A DNA stretch of 64,000 nucleotides from Candidatus Rokuibacteriota bacterium. Its GTDB lineage: Bacteria; Methylomirabilota; Methylomirabilia; Rokubacteriales; CSP1-6. Of the stretch, positions 9,170-17,199 are shown piece by piece (position 1 is the first letter of the stretch; every line of letters begins with the position of its first letter). Location: NCBI GenBank assembly GCA_016184365.1, contig JACPCW010000075.1, positions 1 through 64,000 of the forward strand. Reading direction: 5' to 3'. The notes beneath the pieces were generated by a model, which had not been told where the DNA came from, made no database searches, and was given only the letters and a program-made list of their open reading frames with translations. Position numbers and translations under genes: made by a program.

Positions 9170-10234
9170 ATGAGCCGACTGGCCCGGTCCTTCGGGTTCT
9201 GGCGACCGCGACGACCGCAGCGTCTCGCGTTGGCGCTGGCGGGGGGCGGCGTCATCGGCGGGATGTACGAAGTCGGGGCGCTCGCCGCACTGGAAGAGCG
9301 CATCGGATATGGCCGATTCGACATTTATGTCGGCTGTAGCGCGGGGGCCGTCGTGGCCTCCCTCATCGCCAACGGGGTCGGCGCCCGCGACCTCTACCAG
9401 ATGCTGGACCAGGACGTCGACGACCCGTTGAACTTCCGGCGGGGCGCTGTCTACGCACCCAACGCCTTCCGCAACGCCTGCGCCAGCTTCTGGCGACTCG
9501 TCTGGGCGGTCGGGAAAAACGCCATGGCCGGGATCCGCGGCTCGGTGCCCGACATGCTGGCCCGGGCGGAGCGCGACATGCCGGCCGGCTTCTTCTCGCT
9601 GTCCGCGCTCGAGCAGTTTCTCCGGAACGGCTACGACGCCCGCCGGCTCGAGAACTCGTTCCGCGGCCTCGGACGCACGCTGCTGATTCCGGCGATCGAC
9701 CTGAACACCGCCGAGCGCGTGGTCTTCGGGCGGGGCGAGCTGGCCGACGTCGCGATCAGCGAAGCCGTGGCGGCGTCCTGCGCGATCCCCGGGTTCTTCG
9801 AGCCGTACACGATCGGCGGTCGGGATTACGTCGACGGCGGGGTGGGGTTCAGCGGTCACGCCGATCTCGCCGCCGAAGCCGGCGCCGACACCGTCGTCGT
9901 GATCAATCCGCTCGTGCCGACGCTCGTCGACGACGGCGCGTCGATGCGCGCGCGCGGCGTGTACACGATCATGGAGCAGGCGAACCGCATCTACAGTCAG
10001 AACCTGCTGCATCTCGGCATGTCGGTGCTGAGCGTGAAATTCCCGCGCACCGAGTTCCACCTGATCCAGCCGCCGCGCACGTGCACGCTGCTGTTCGGGC
10101 CGTCGATGGGATTCGAGGCCTCGCGCCAGGCGCTCCGCTTCGGCTACGAGTCCACCATCGCGTGGCTCGACGCCCAGGGGGCGCCGCTCGTTCGCCGTCT
10201 CGTGCAGCCGACGCCTGCTCTGCTGCCCGCGTAG
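9170..10234 (+). CDS. Patatin-like phospholipase
   Basis: A 354-residue protein. The oxyanion loop AGGGVIGGMYEVGAL lies near residue 25, the nucleophile elbow GCSAGA (GxSxG) near residue 53, and the catalytic aspartate in YVDGGVGFSGHAD near residue 220, so the Ser-Asp dyad is complete. It is probably an acyl hydrolase acting on phospholipids or neutral lipids. I chose ATG 9170 because the longer frame upstream is low-complexity and unlike the family. AGCAGG directly precedes the ATG at unusually short spacing. The gene is convergent with sthA; the inverted repeats at 10241-10498 lie between them. Confidence 0.88.
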   Translation: MSRLARSFGFWRPRRPQRLALALAGGGVIGGMYEVGALAALEERIGYGRFDIYVGCSAGAVVASLIANGVGARDLYQMLDQDVDDPLNFRRGAVYAPNAFRNACASFWRLVWAVGKNAMAGIRGSVPDMLARAERDMPAGFFSLSALEQFLRNGYDARRLENSFRGLGRTLLIPAIDLNTAERVVFGRGELADVAISEAVAASCAIPGFFEPYTIGGRDYVDGGVGFSGHADLAAEAGADTVVVINPLVPTLVDDGASMRARGVYTIMEQANRIYSQNLLHLGMSVLSVKFPRTEFHLIQPPRTCTLLFGPSMGFEASRQALRFGYESTIAWLDAQGAPLVRRLVQPTPALLPA

Positions 10235-10240
10235 CGTCAC

Positions 10241-10411
10241 GCGCCTCGAGCGCAGCGTCTCCGGGACGGGTGGGGGTCTCCCACCACGACGCGCTCGCAC
10301 CGATTGCCCTTCGACGCGTTCCCACTCTCGACGTTGGGTGACCGAAGGGACCGTTGGCAGGAACGGGTGAACCGACCCCCACCCGTCCCGGAGACGCTGC
10401 GTTCGGGGCGC
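10241..10411. repeat. Long inverted repeat with 28-bp perfect arms
   Basis: Arms 10251-10278 and 10374-10401 are exact reverse complements. With two mismatches the pairing extends to 10241 and 10411. The loop is about 95 bases. It sits between two convergent genes and has no ORF of its own. Confidence 0.8.
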
Positions 10412-10467
10412 TCCCGTCGGCGTGCTCACGCCGGCCCCGGCATCGAGCCTGCGCCGAGCCTTGGCTC

Positions 10468-10498
10468 GAGCGCCGCGCTGCGCAGCAGCGCGGCGCTC
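10468..10498. terminator. Perfect 14-bp stem, 3-base loop hairpin at the end of sthA
   Basis: GAGCGCCGCGCTGC and its exact complement flank GCA. The hairpin touches the stop codon of the minus-strand gene. No T-tract follows, so it is either a rho-independent-like stem or an mRNA 3' stabiliser. Confidence 0.6.
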
Positions 10499-11918
10499 AC
10501 TGCTTCGCGCTTGCTCTCTTCGCCAAGGCGCCTAATCCGTCGTAGGCCGCGTACTTGTAGGCTTCGCCCAGCGTCGGATAGTTGAAGACCGCGCTGATGA
10601 ACGCGTCGATCGTGCCGTCGAACTGCAGCACCATCAGCGCCACGTGGATCAGCTCCGATGCGGATTCGCCGATCACGTGCGCGCCCAGGAGACGCTTGTC
10701 GTCGGCGCGGAAGACCAGCTTCACCTGGCCCGTCAGATCGCCGATGATCTGGCCGCGCGCGTTGATGCGGTACGACGATCGCCCGACGCCGTAGTCGATC
10801 CGTTTTTCGCGGCAGCTTTCTTCCGTCTCGCCGACCATCGCGACTTCGGGAATCGTGTACACGCAGAGCGGAAAGATCGGCGCGACGCGCGTCTTGTACT
10901 TCAGGTCGAAGGCGTGAACCATCGCGACGCGCGCCTGCTCCATCGACGTCGCGGCGAGCGCGGGGAAGCCGATCACGTCGCCCGCGGCGTAGACGTGGGA
11001 TATCGCCGTCTGGTAGTGCTCGTTCACCGCGATCTGTCCCCGGTCGCTGACCGGCAGGTCGATGTTCTCCAGCCCGAGCGCGGCGGTGTTTCCCAGGCGG
11101 CCCGCGGCGACGAGGACGCTGTCGACCTCGAGCGCGGCGCCGTGCCTGAGATCGACCTTCACGCTGGTACTGCCCGGCACGTACGCCGCGACGCTCTCGT
11201 TCAGCCGCACGTCCACGCCGAGCAGGCTCATCCGCATGCGGAGCGATTCGGAGAGCTCGCCGTCGAGGAACGACAGCAGCCGGTCGCGACCGTCGATCAG
11301 CGTCACCCGGATGCCGAGCGCGGCGAACATCGTCGCGTATTCGCAGCCGATGACGCCGGCGCCGACGACCACCATCGACCGCGGCATCTTCTGCATGTCG
11401 AGGATCTCGTCGCTGTCGTACACGCGCGCGTCCTCGAACGGAATGCCCTTGCCGCGGCTCGGAACGGATCCGGTCGCGACCAGGAACACGTCGCCCTGCA
11501 CGGTCGCGGGCGCGCCGCCGGCGGCGGGCGCGACCGTCACCGTGTGCGGATCGACGAAGCGCGCGCGCCCGTGCGTGAGATCGATGCGGTGCCGCTCGAC
11601 GTTTTGTCGAATGACCTCGCGCAGCGAGCGGACGACTTCCTGCTCGCGGTAGAGGAAATCCTGCACCTCGACGTCGTCCTTCAGGCTGTAGTCGATGCCG
11701 TAGAGCCCGCGCTGGCGGAGACCGGAGAAGTAGAGCGCGCTTTCGCGCAGCGTCTTCGACGGGATCGTCCCGGTGTTGACGCCGGCGCCGCCGAGATGCG
11801 GCGTGGCTTCGATCAGCGCGACGCGCTTGCCGAAGTACGCGGCCTGCGCCGCGCCCTTTTCACCCGCGGGACCGCCGCCGATGACGACGAGGTCGTAGCG
11901 GGATGGCGCGTCCGTCAC
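10497..11918 (-). CDS. sthA: SthA-like soluble pyridine nucleotide transhydrogenase (Si-specific)
   Basis: A 473-residue flavoprotein disulfide reductase. The FAD motif is VVIGGGPAGEKGA near residue 11, the NAD(P) motif VVVGAGVIGCEYA near residue 185, and the second FAD motif HVYAAGDVIG near residue 310. Where lipoamide dehydrogenase and glutathione reductase have GGxCxNxGCxPSK, this protein has GGAGVNTGTIPSK, so both redox cysteines are absent. That fits SthA, which transfers hydride between NADPH and NAD+, rather than a disulfide reductase. E. coli SthA also lacks the second cysteine. The start is GTG 11918, overlapping the upstream stop as GTGA. Confidence 0.85.
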   Translation of the reverse strand: MTDAPSRYDLVVIGGGPAGEKGAAQAAYFGKRVALIEATPHLGGAGVNTGTIPSKTLRESALYFSGLRQRGLYGIDYSLKDDVEVQDFLYREQEVVRSLREVIRQNVERHRIDLTHGRARFVDPHTVTVAPAAGGAPATVQGDVFLVATGSVPSRGKGIPFEDARVYDSDEILDMQKMPRSMVVVGAGVIGCEYATMFAALGIRVTLIDGRDRLLSFLDGELSESLRMRMSLLGVDVRLNESVAAYVPGSTSVKVDLRHGAALEVDSVLVAAGRLGNTAALGLENIDLPVSDRGQIAVNEHYQTAISHVYAAGDVIGFPALAATSMEQARVAMVHAFDLKYKTRVAPIFPLCVYTIPEVAMVGETEESCREKRIDYGVGRSSYRINARGQIIGDLTGQVKLVFRADDKRLLGAHVIGESASELIHVALMVLQFDGTIDAFISAVFNYPTLGEAYKYAAYDGLGALAKRASAKQ

Positions 11919-13105
11919 ACCACGCCCCTCGTCCGGAGCGCGGCGATGTCGTCGGCGCCGTACCCGAGGTCCTTCAGCACGTGCTCGGTGTGCTCGCCGG
12001 ACGCGGGCGCGGCCCGCCGGATCGAGCCCGGCGTGTCGGACATCTTGATCGCGACGCCGAACTGCCTGATGTGGCCGTGCGTCGGATGCTCGACGTCGAC
12101 GACCATCTGGCGGTGCCGCACCTGCGGATCGCCCGGCACCTCCTCGACGTCGTAGACCTTGCCGACGCAGACATCGGCACCCACGAGGATCTCGTACCAC
12201 TCGTCGCGCGTGCGCGTCTTGATGACCGCCTCGATCTCGCGGCGCGCGGCGTCTTCCTCGGCGTTGGCCGCGCGCACGAACTGATCGGGCTTGCGCGCGT
12301 GCTTCGCGAAGTCGGGCCGGCCGATCGCCTTGCAGAAGTTCTCCCAGAGCCAGGGCTCGGTGCAGCCGATCGTCAGGAGCTTCGCGTCCTTCGTGTCGTA
12401 GATCGCGTAGTACGGATAGGAGCCGCCGAGGAATCCCGCGCCGCGCTTCGGCGCCCGGCCGTCGCTGAAGAAGAAGCGCATGTTCGGCGTGGCGGCGAGG
12501 AGCGAGATGCTCGTGTCGAGATACGACACGTCGACGTGCTGACCGCGCCCCGTCCGCTCACGCGCGAAGAGGGCGATCATGATGCCGAGCGCGCCGTGCA
12601 GGCTCGCGCCGCCGTAGTCGGCGACGACGTTCAGCGGAATGGCGGGCTTCCGATCGCCCTCGCCGATGAGCCCGAGCATGCCGGCCATCGACAGGTAGTT
12701 CATGTCGTGCGCCGGATAGCTCTGGTACGGGCCGTCCTGGCCGAAGCCGGACAGCGAGCAGTACACGATGCGCGGGTTCAGCGCCTGGATCGTGTCGTAG
12801 TCCGCGCCGAGCCGCTTCATGACGCCGGGGCGGAAGCCCTCGACGATCACGTCGGCCGACGTGGCGAGCTTGCGGAACACGGCCTGGCCCTCGGGCGCCT
12901 TGAGATTCAGCGACAGGCTCCGCTTGTTGCGGTTGACGAACGAGAACGCGGCGCGCCGCGCCGCTTCGGCGTCGCCGGCGGCGTTCGGATCGGGCGTCTC
13001 CACCTTCAGCACGTCGGCGCCCATGTCGGCGAGCAGCATCGTGCAGAGCTCGCCCGGCGCCACGCGCGCCAATTCGAGAATCTTGATGCCGTCGAGCGCT
13101 CCCAT
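11915..13105 (-). CDS. CaiB/BaiF (family III) CoA-transferase
   Basis: A 396-residue protein. The N-terminal segment LDGIKILELARVAPGELCT, the LADMGADVLKVETP stretch and NRNKRSLSLNLK are typical of family III CoA-transferases such as formyl-CoA:oxalate CoA-transferase. The catalytic aspartate expected near residue 170 is probably in HGALGIMIALFAR / DVSYLDTS. It moves CoA between carboxylic acids; the substrates are unknown. A strong AGGAGG ribosome-binding site (13111-13116) fixes ATG 13105. The upstream MmgE/PrpD gene and downstream sthA are on the same strand. Confidence 0.9.
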   Translation of the reverse strand: MGALDGIKILELARVAPGELCTMLLADMGADVLKVETPDPNAAGDAEAARRAAFSFVNRNKRSLSLNLKAPEGQAVFRKLATSADVIVEGFRPGVMKRLGADYDTIQALNPRIVYCSLSGFGQDGPYQSYPAHDMNYLSMAGMLGLIGEGDRKPAIPLNVVADYGGASLHGALGIMIALFARERTGRGQHVDVSYLDTSISLLAATPNMRFFFSDGRAPKRGAGFLGGSYPYYAIYDTKDAKLLTIGCTEPWLWENFCKAIGRPDFAKHARKPDQFVRAANAEEDAARREIEAVIKTRTRDEWYEILVGADVCVGKVYDVEEVPGDPQVRHRQMVVDVEHPTHGHIRQFGVAIKMSDTPGSIRRAAPASGEHTEHVLKDLGYGADDIAALRTRGVV

Positions 13106-13128
13106 GTCGGCTCCTCCTGATTGAAGCT

Positions 13129-13199
13129 GGGGGCCCCGAAATGGCCCCCAGACCCCCAAAGCTCGGAGCGTCCCGGGGAACCCCCGGGGCGCTCCTCGA
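13129..13199 (+). repeat. Two-hairpin dispersed repeat, copy 3
   Basis: GGGGGCCCCGAAATGGCCCC, linker, GCTCGG, the stem AGCGTCCCGGGGAACCCCCG and CCTCGA. It fills the gap between the MmgE/PrpD stop and the CoA-transferase ribosome-binding site without entering either frame. Confidence 0.85.
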
Positions 13200-13210
13200 A
13201 TCTCAGCCCG

Positions 13211-14572
13211 TTATTCGAGATCGGTCGCGAGACGCGACGTCAGCGCACGGATGTCGGGGATGTCGTCGAGATGTTCGAGCTGTATCGCGACGCCGTCGGC
13301 TTCGTCGCGCGGCAGCACGAGCGTGGCGCAGGCAACGAACTTCTCGCGCAGGCGCGCATCGGACAGCGGCGTGTCGGGATGCCCCTGCGCGCCGCGCGCC
13401 GGCACGGCGAGCGTGCGGCCGTCGGACAGGCGGATGGTCACGCGGCTCCACGCCTGTCGCTCGAGATCGTCCGGCAGCGACGCGTCGACGACCATGCGCA
13501 CGCGGTTCATCAGCGAGCGCGCCGGCTCCGCGACGTCCGCATCGCCGAAGGACGCGAGGTCGACCCGTCCGTCGGCCAGCGCCGCGGCCGCGCAGTACTG
13601 CATCGAGAACTTCCGCTCGAGTCCGGTGGCCGGTCGCGGGTGCCGCAGGACGTCCGGGACGACGCGATGCACGCCGACTTCGACGTCGGCGATCTGATCG
13701 GCGCGGAGCCGCTCACGCTCGCGCAGCTCGAGCAGCGTGTCGATGGCGGCATGGGTCAGCGCGCACGACGGATACGGCTTCACGGCGATGCGCGACGTGT
13801 CGACGTGCCAGACCCGGCCCAGCTGATCGAGCGCGGCGTCGAGCACGCCGCGGCCGCCGAATGCGGCGACATACCCCTGGTTGCCCTCGAGGGCCGTGTC
13901 GGAGGCGGTGAAGCCTTCGCGCGCGAGCAGCGCCGCCCACACGCCGTTCCGGGCCGCATGCCCGGCGTGGTAGGGCTTCGTCATCGACCCGAAGTTCTCC
14001 TTCAGCCCCGACGCGAGCGACGCCGCCATGCCGAGCGCATGGCGCGTCTCGGTCACGTCGAGTCCGAAGATGCGCGCTGCGGCCGCCGCGCAGCCGATCG
14101 TGCCGACGGTCGACGTGGCATGCCAGCCGCGCGCGTAGTGGTCCGGATTCACCGCGGCGCCGAGCGTCGCGCTGATCTCGAAGCCGATGACGTAGCCGAG
14201 CGCGACGGCGCGGCCGTCGGCCGGCTGCGCCTCCGCCGCGGCCAGCGCGGCGCCGAAGAGCGGGACCGATGGATGTCCCATCAGCGAGAAGTTCGTGTCG
14301 TCGAAGTCGTGCGCATGGCCGGCCACGCCGTTGGCGAGCGCGGCCCACGCCGGCGAGGTGCGAACGCGCGTGCCGATCACCGTCGCGATGGGCAGGCCGC
14401 CTTCCGCACGTATCGCGCGCCGCACGATCGCGGCGGCCGGCTCGGTCGCGCCGGCGAGCGTGACGCCGACCGTATCGAGCGCGGCGCGACGGACGAGCGG
14501 CAGCGCCGCGGCGGGGCAGTCTTCGAGGGACGTCTTCACGACGAATTCGGCGATCCGCGCGGTGGCCGTCAT
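13211..14572 (-). CDS. MmgE/PrpD family protein (2-methylcitrate dehydratase fold)
   Basis: A 453-residue protein. The helical N-terminal domain includes the RRAALDTVGVTLAGA segment, the HAHDFDDTNFSLMGHPS loop near residue 90 (where family active-site residues fall) and KPYPSCALTHAAID near residue 260. Characterised relatives are 2-methylcitrate dehydratase, cis-aconitate decarboxylase and iminodisuccinate epimerase, so only the fold class is safe to call. A CoA-transferase neighbour suggests a dicarboxylic or hydroxy-acid pathway. ATG 14572 is in good agreement with the family N-terminus. Confidence 0.87.
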   Translation of the reverse strand: MTATARIAEFVVKTSLEDCPAAALPLVRRAALDTVGVTLAGATEPAAAIVRRAIRAEGGLPIATVIGTRVRTSPAWAALANGVAGHAHDFDDTNFSLMGHPSVPLFGAALAAAEAQPADGRAVALGYVIGFEISATLGAAVNPDHYARGWHATSTVGTIGCAAAAARIFGLDVTETRHALGMAASLASGLKENFGSMTKPYHAGHAARNGVWAALLAREGFTASDTALEGNQGYVAAFGGRGVLDAALDQLGRVWHVDTSRIAVKPYPSCALTHAAIDTLLELRERERLRADQIADVEVGVHRVVPDVLRHPRPATGLERKFSMQYCAAAALADGRVDLASFGDADVAEPARSLMNRVRMVVDASLPDDLERQAWSRVTIRLSDGRTLAVPARGAQGHPDTPLSDARLREKFVACATLVLPRDEADGVAIQLEHLDDIPDIRALTSRLATDLE

Positions 14573-14600
14573 GGACGGGACGTTACCACGGACGTGTGTC

Positions 14601-15296
14601 TCACTTCGCGTCGTGGAAGATGATGCCGAGCGTGTAGCGCGAGCCCCGCGTGATCGTCGACACGCCGTGACGCAGCGTCGCGCGATACCACCCGCGCGTG
14701 CCGCGGACCGGCCGGTGGCTGGTCGCGAACACGAGCGCCTCGCCCTGCGCGAAGGCGAGCGCTTCGCCGCGCGACTGCGCGCGCGGCCGCTGCTCGACGA
14801 GCAGGAACTCGCCGCCGTCGTAGTCGACGTCACGCCGCGAGAGGAAGCAGGTGACCTGCAGCGGAAACGCGATCTCGCCGTAGAGATCCTGGTGCAGGCA
14901 GTTGTAGCCGCCGGCTTCGTAATGCAGGAGCAGCGGCGTCGGCTTCGTCTGGCCGTGTCGCGCGCACAGCGCGTGGAAGTCGGCGAGCGTCGGGGGAAAG
15001 CGGCGGCGCAAGCCGAGCGCCTGCTGCCAGCCGTTCGCGACGGCGACGAGCGGTGCGTACGCCGCCGCGCGCAGCTCCTCGACGACGGCCGGCAGCGGGC
15101 GCGCGAAATATTTGTAGTCGCCGACGCCGAACCGGTACCGCTCCATGTCGACGCGCGACCGGAAGCGCGCATCGTCGGCATACAGCGTGATCAGTGACCG
15201 GCATTCGTCGGGCGTCAGGATGGCGGGGAGCCGCGCGAAGCCCGAGCTCCACAGCGACGGCCCGACCGCGGCCCAGTCGACGGCAGCGAGCCGCAT
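14601..15296 (-). CDS. 2-oxoglutarate/Fe(II)-dependent oxygenase (prolyl-4-hydroxylase-like)
   Basis: A 231-residue protein of the 2OG-Fe(II) oxygenase superfamily. The iron ligands HxD are in CLHQDLYGEIAFP near residue 145. The distal histidine is in TLRHGVSTI near residue 207, and the 2-oxoglutarate-binding arginine ten residues later in RGSRYTLGIIFH. A DYDGGEFLLVEQRP strand between them is standard. It hydroxylates a protein or small molecule that cannot be named from the sequence. The start is ATG 15296, whose first base is the edge of repeat copy 4; the frame continues upstream only into the repeat. Confidence 0.86.
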   Translation of the reverse strand: MRLAAVDWAAVGPSLWSSGFARLPAILTPDECRSLITLYADDARFRSRVDMERYRFGVGDYKYFARPLPAVVEELRAAAYAPLVAVANGWQQALGLRRRFPPTLADFHALCARHGQTKPTPLLLHYEAGGYNCLHQDLYGEIAFPLQVTCFLSRRDVDYDGGEFLLVEQRPRAQSRGEALAFAQGEALVFATSHRPVRGTRGWYRATLRHGVSTITRGSRYTLGIIFHDAK

Positions 15297-15365
15297 CGAG
15301 GAGCGCCCCGGGTTCCCCGGGGCGCTGCCGAGCGTGGGGGGGTTGGGGGCCATGTCGGGGCCCCC
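15296..15365 (-). repeat. Two-hairpin dispersed repeat, copy 4
   Basis: TCGAGG, the stem AGCGCCCCGGGTTCCCCGGG, CGAGCG, then GGGGGCCATGTCGGGGCCCC. It separates the sensor kinase stop from the oxygenase start and abuts both. Confidence 0.85.
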
Positions 15366-15368
15366 AAT

Positions 15369-17096
15369 CTAATTGACGGGGAGCGTCACGTGGAAGGCGG
15401 CGCCCTGGGACCCGGTGCGCTCGGCCCAGATGCTGCCGCCGTGCAGCTCGACGAAGTTCTTCGAGATCGCCAGACCGAGACCGGCGCCGCCGGCCTCGCG
15501 CCCGAGCGCGTTGTCGCGGAACGGCTCGAAGAGCCGCGGCAGATCCGACTCGGCGATGCCCGGCCCCGTATCGCGCACCGTGAGCTGCACGAGATCGGCG
15601 CGCGGACGGACGCTGACGGTGACGGCCCCCTGGTTGGTGAACTTCACGGCATTGGACAGGAGGTTCAGCATCACCTGGCGGACCTTCGTGCGATCCGCGC
15701 GGATCATCGGCAGCGTGTCCGCCATGTCGAGCCGGAGATCGAGCCCCTTGGCGCCGGCGAGCGGACGGAACGACTCGACGGATTCGCGCACGAGCCCGGC
15801 GAGATCGACCTCCTCGAGACTCACGTCGACCTTGCCGGCCTCGATCTTCGACAGGTCGAGCACGCTCGAGATGACCTGGAGCAGATGCGTCGCGCTCTGG
15901 ACCATCGATTCGACGAACGCGCCCTGCCGCGGGGTCAGATCCCCGTCGTGCCGCTTGAGCAGCATGCGCGAGAAGCCGAGGATCGAGTTCAGCGGCGTCC
16001 GCAGCTCGTGGCTCATGTTGGCGAGGAACTGGCTCTTCGCGCGGTTGGCGCGCTCCGCGGCATCGCGCGCGCGCGACAGCTCGTCCTCGACGCGCTTGCG
16101 CCCGCGGATGTCGCGATAGATGCCGACGAGGCCGATCGGCGCGCCGCTGCTGCTGCGCAGCAGGCCCGTCCGCACTTCGAACGGCACCGCGGAGCCGTCC
16201 TTGCGGATGCCGATGATCTCGGCCGGCGGCAGCGGCTCACCGGCCAGGAGGCGCTCGATGCGACCCCGCGAGGCTTGCGCGATGGCCGGCGACGTCAGGA
16301 TCGCCCACGACTGGCCGACGAGCTCGGCGCGCGTATACCCCATCGCGGCCTCGAGCGCGCGGTTGACGCCGGTGATCGTGCCGTCGAGGTCGGACGTCAT
16401 GATGGGATCGTTCACGGTTTCGAACAGCGTCCGGTACCGCGACTCGCTCTCGCTCTGCGTCGCGAGCGCCTCGCGCGCCACGCGGATCGCCGTGAGGAGC
16501 TTGCGCCGCACCGTCGCGGCCGTCTGCGCGGCGATGCCGAGATACGCGTTGCCGGCGGCGATGAAGGCGAGCTTCGTCAGCGCCGCGCTCCATGCGAGCG
16601 GGCGTCCCTCGACGAACCCGAGATACAGAAGCAGCCCGCCGTAGCTGGCGACCGACAGCGCGCCGAAGCGCAGCACGCGCCGCGGCCCCGCCATGCGCTG
16701 GTCGGCGGCGCGCATGATCATCGTCAGGAACAGCCAGCTCTGGTCGCCTCCCGTCGCGTAGATGACGAACGTCCACGCCACGACGTCGAGCGCCATGAAG
16801 AAGTCGCCGAGATCGATCCGCGCGGTGACCGAATACCACCGCCACAGCACGACCCAGGAGCCGATGGAGTAGAGGAGCATCCCGGCCGCGAGCAGCGCGT
16901 ACGACGACGGGGAAAAGCTCTCCAGAATGAAGAGGTTGTGGAGCAGCGCGCAGACGAGGACGATCGCGTTTCCGACGAGACGCGCCACCGGGTACGCGAC
17001 GACGTTGAGGCGCCGGCGCTGGGTGTTGCGATGCTGCTCCGCTTCCCTCGGCTCGAGATAGATGTCGGGGTTGGAGGAGCGCCGGTCGATCTTCAA
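15369..17096 (-). CDS. Membrane-bound PAS sensor histidine kinase
   Basis: About 575 residues. The N-terminal third has five or six hydrophobic segments (for example LVGNAIVLVCALLHNLFIL and LLAAGMLLYSIGSWVVLW). A PAS domain follows (TLFETVNDPIMTSDLDGT to IYRDIRGRK), then a HisKA domain with the phosphoacceptor histidine in NMSHELRTPLNS, and a HATPase domain with the N box LLSNAVKF and DTGPGI and GLGLAI boxes. No cognate response regulator is adjacent. The start is uncertain; TTG 17096 is the first usable codon ahead of the membrane region and lies just downstream of the palindrome at 17100-17114. Confidence 0.88.
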   Translation of the reverse strand: MKIDRRSSNPDIYLEPREAEQHRNTQRRRLNVVAYPVARLVGNAIVLVCALLHNLFILESFSPSSYALLAAGMLLYSIGSWVVLWRWYSVTARIDLGDFFMALDVVAWTFVIYATGGDQSWLFLTMIMRAADQRMAGPRRVLRFGALSVASYGGLLLYLGFVEGRPLAWSAALTKLAFIAAGNAYLGIAAQTAATVRRKLLTAIRVAREALATQSESESRYRTLFETVNDPIMTSDLDGTITGVNRALEAAMGYTRAELVGQSWAILTSPAIAQASRGRIERLLAGEPLPPAEIIGIRKDGSAVPFEVRTGLLRSSSGAPIGLVGIYRDIRGRKRVEDELSRARDAAERANRAKSQFLANMSHELRTPLNSILGFSRMLLKRHDGDLTPRQGAFVESMVQSATHLLQVISSVLDLSKIEAGKVDVSLEEVDLAGLVRESVESFRPLAGAKGLDLRLDMADTLPMIRADRTKVRQVMLNLLSNAVKFTNQGAVTVSVRPRADLVQLTVRDTGPGIAESDLPRLFEPFRDNALGREAGGAGLGLAISKNFVELHGGSIWAERTGSQGAAFHVTLPVN

Positions 17097-17099
17097 ACT

Positions 17100-17114
17100 G
17101 TTACTGACAGTAGC
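17100..17114. promoter_or_regulatory. Near-palindrome, possible operator
   Basis: GTTACTG-A-CAGTAGC is an inverted repeat with one mismatch. It lies immediately upstream of the kinase start in the divergent region shared with the caspase-like gene. Confidence 0.35.
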
Positions 17115-17163
17115 ATGTTCAGATCGAACGGGGTGGTCGAGGAATGACCACCCACGCCGATGT

Positions 17164-17169
17164 TTGACA
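17164..17169 (+). promoter_or_regulatory. TTGACA, possible -35 for the caspase-like gene
   Basis: An exact consensus -35 hexamer 31 bases before ATG 17200. The hexamer at the matching -10 distance (17187-17192) is poor, so the promoter is tentative. Confidence 0.35.
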
Positions 17170-17199
17170 AGCACCGCCGGGCTGCCGCACTGTCGTTGA

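Noticed and set aside
10497-11918. Lipoamide dehydrogenase or mercuric reductase for the flavoprotein
   Set aside because: Both redox-active cysteines are absent (GGAGVNTGTIPSK), and no 2-oxoacid dehydrogenase or mer genes are nearby.
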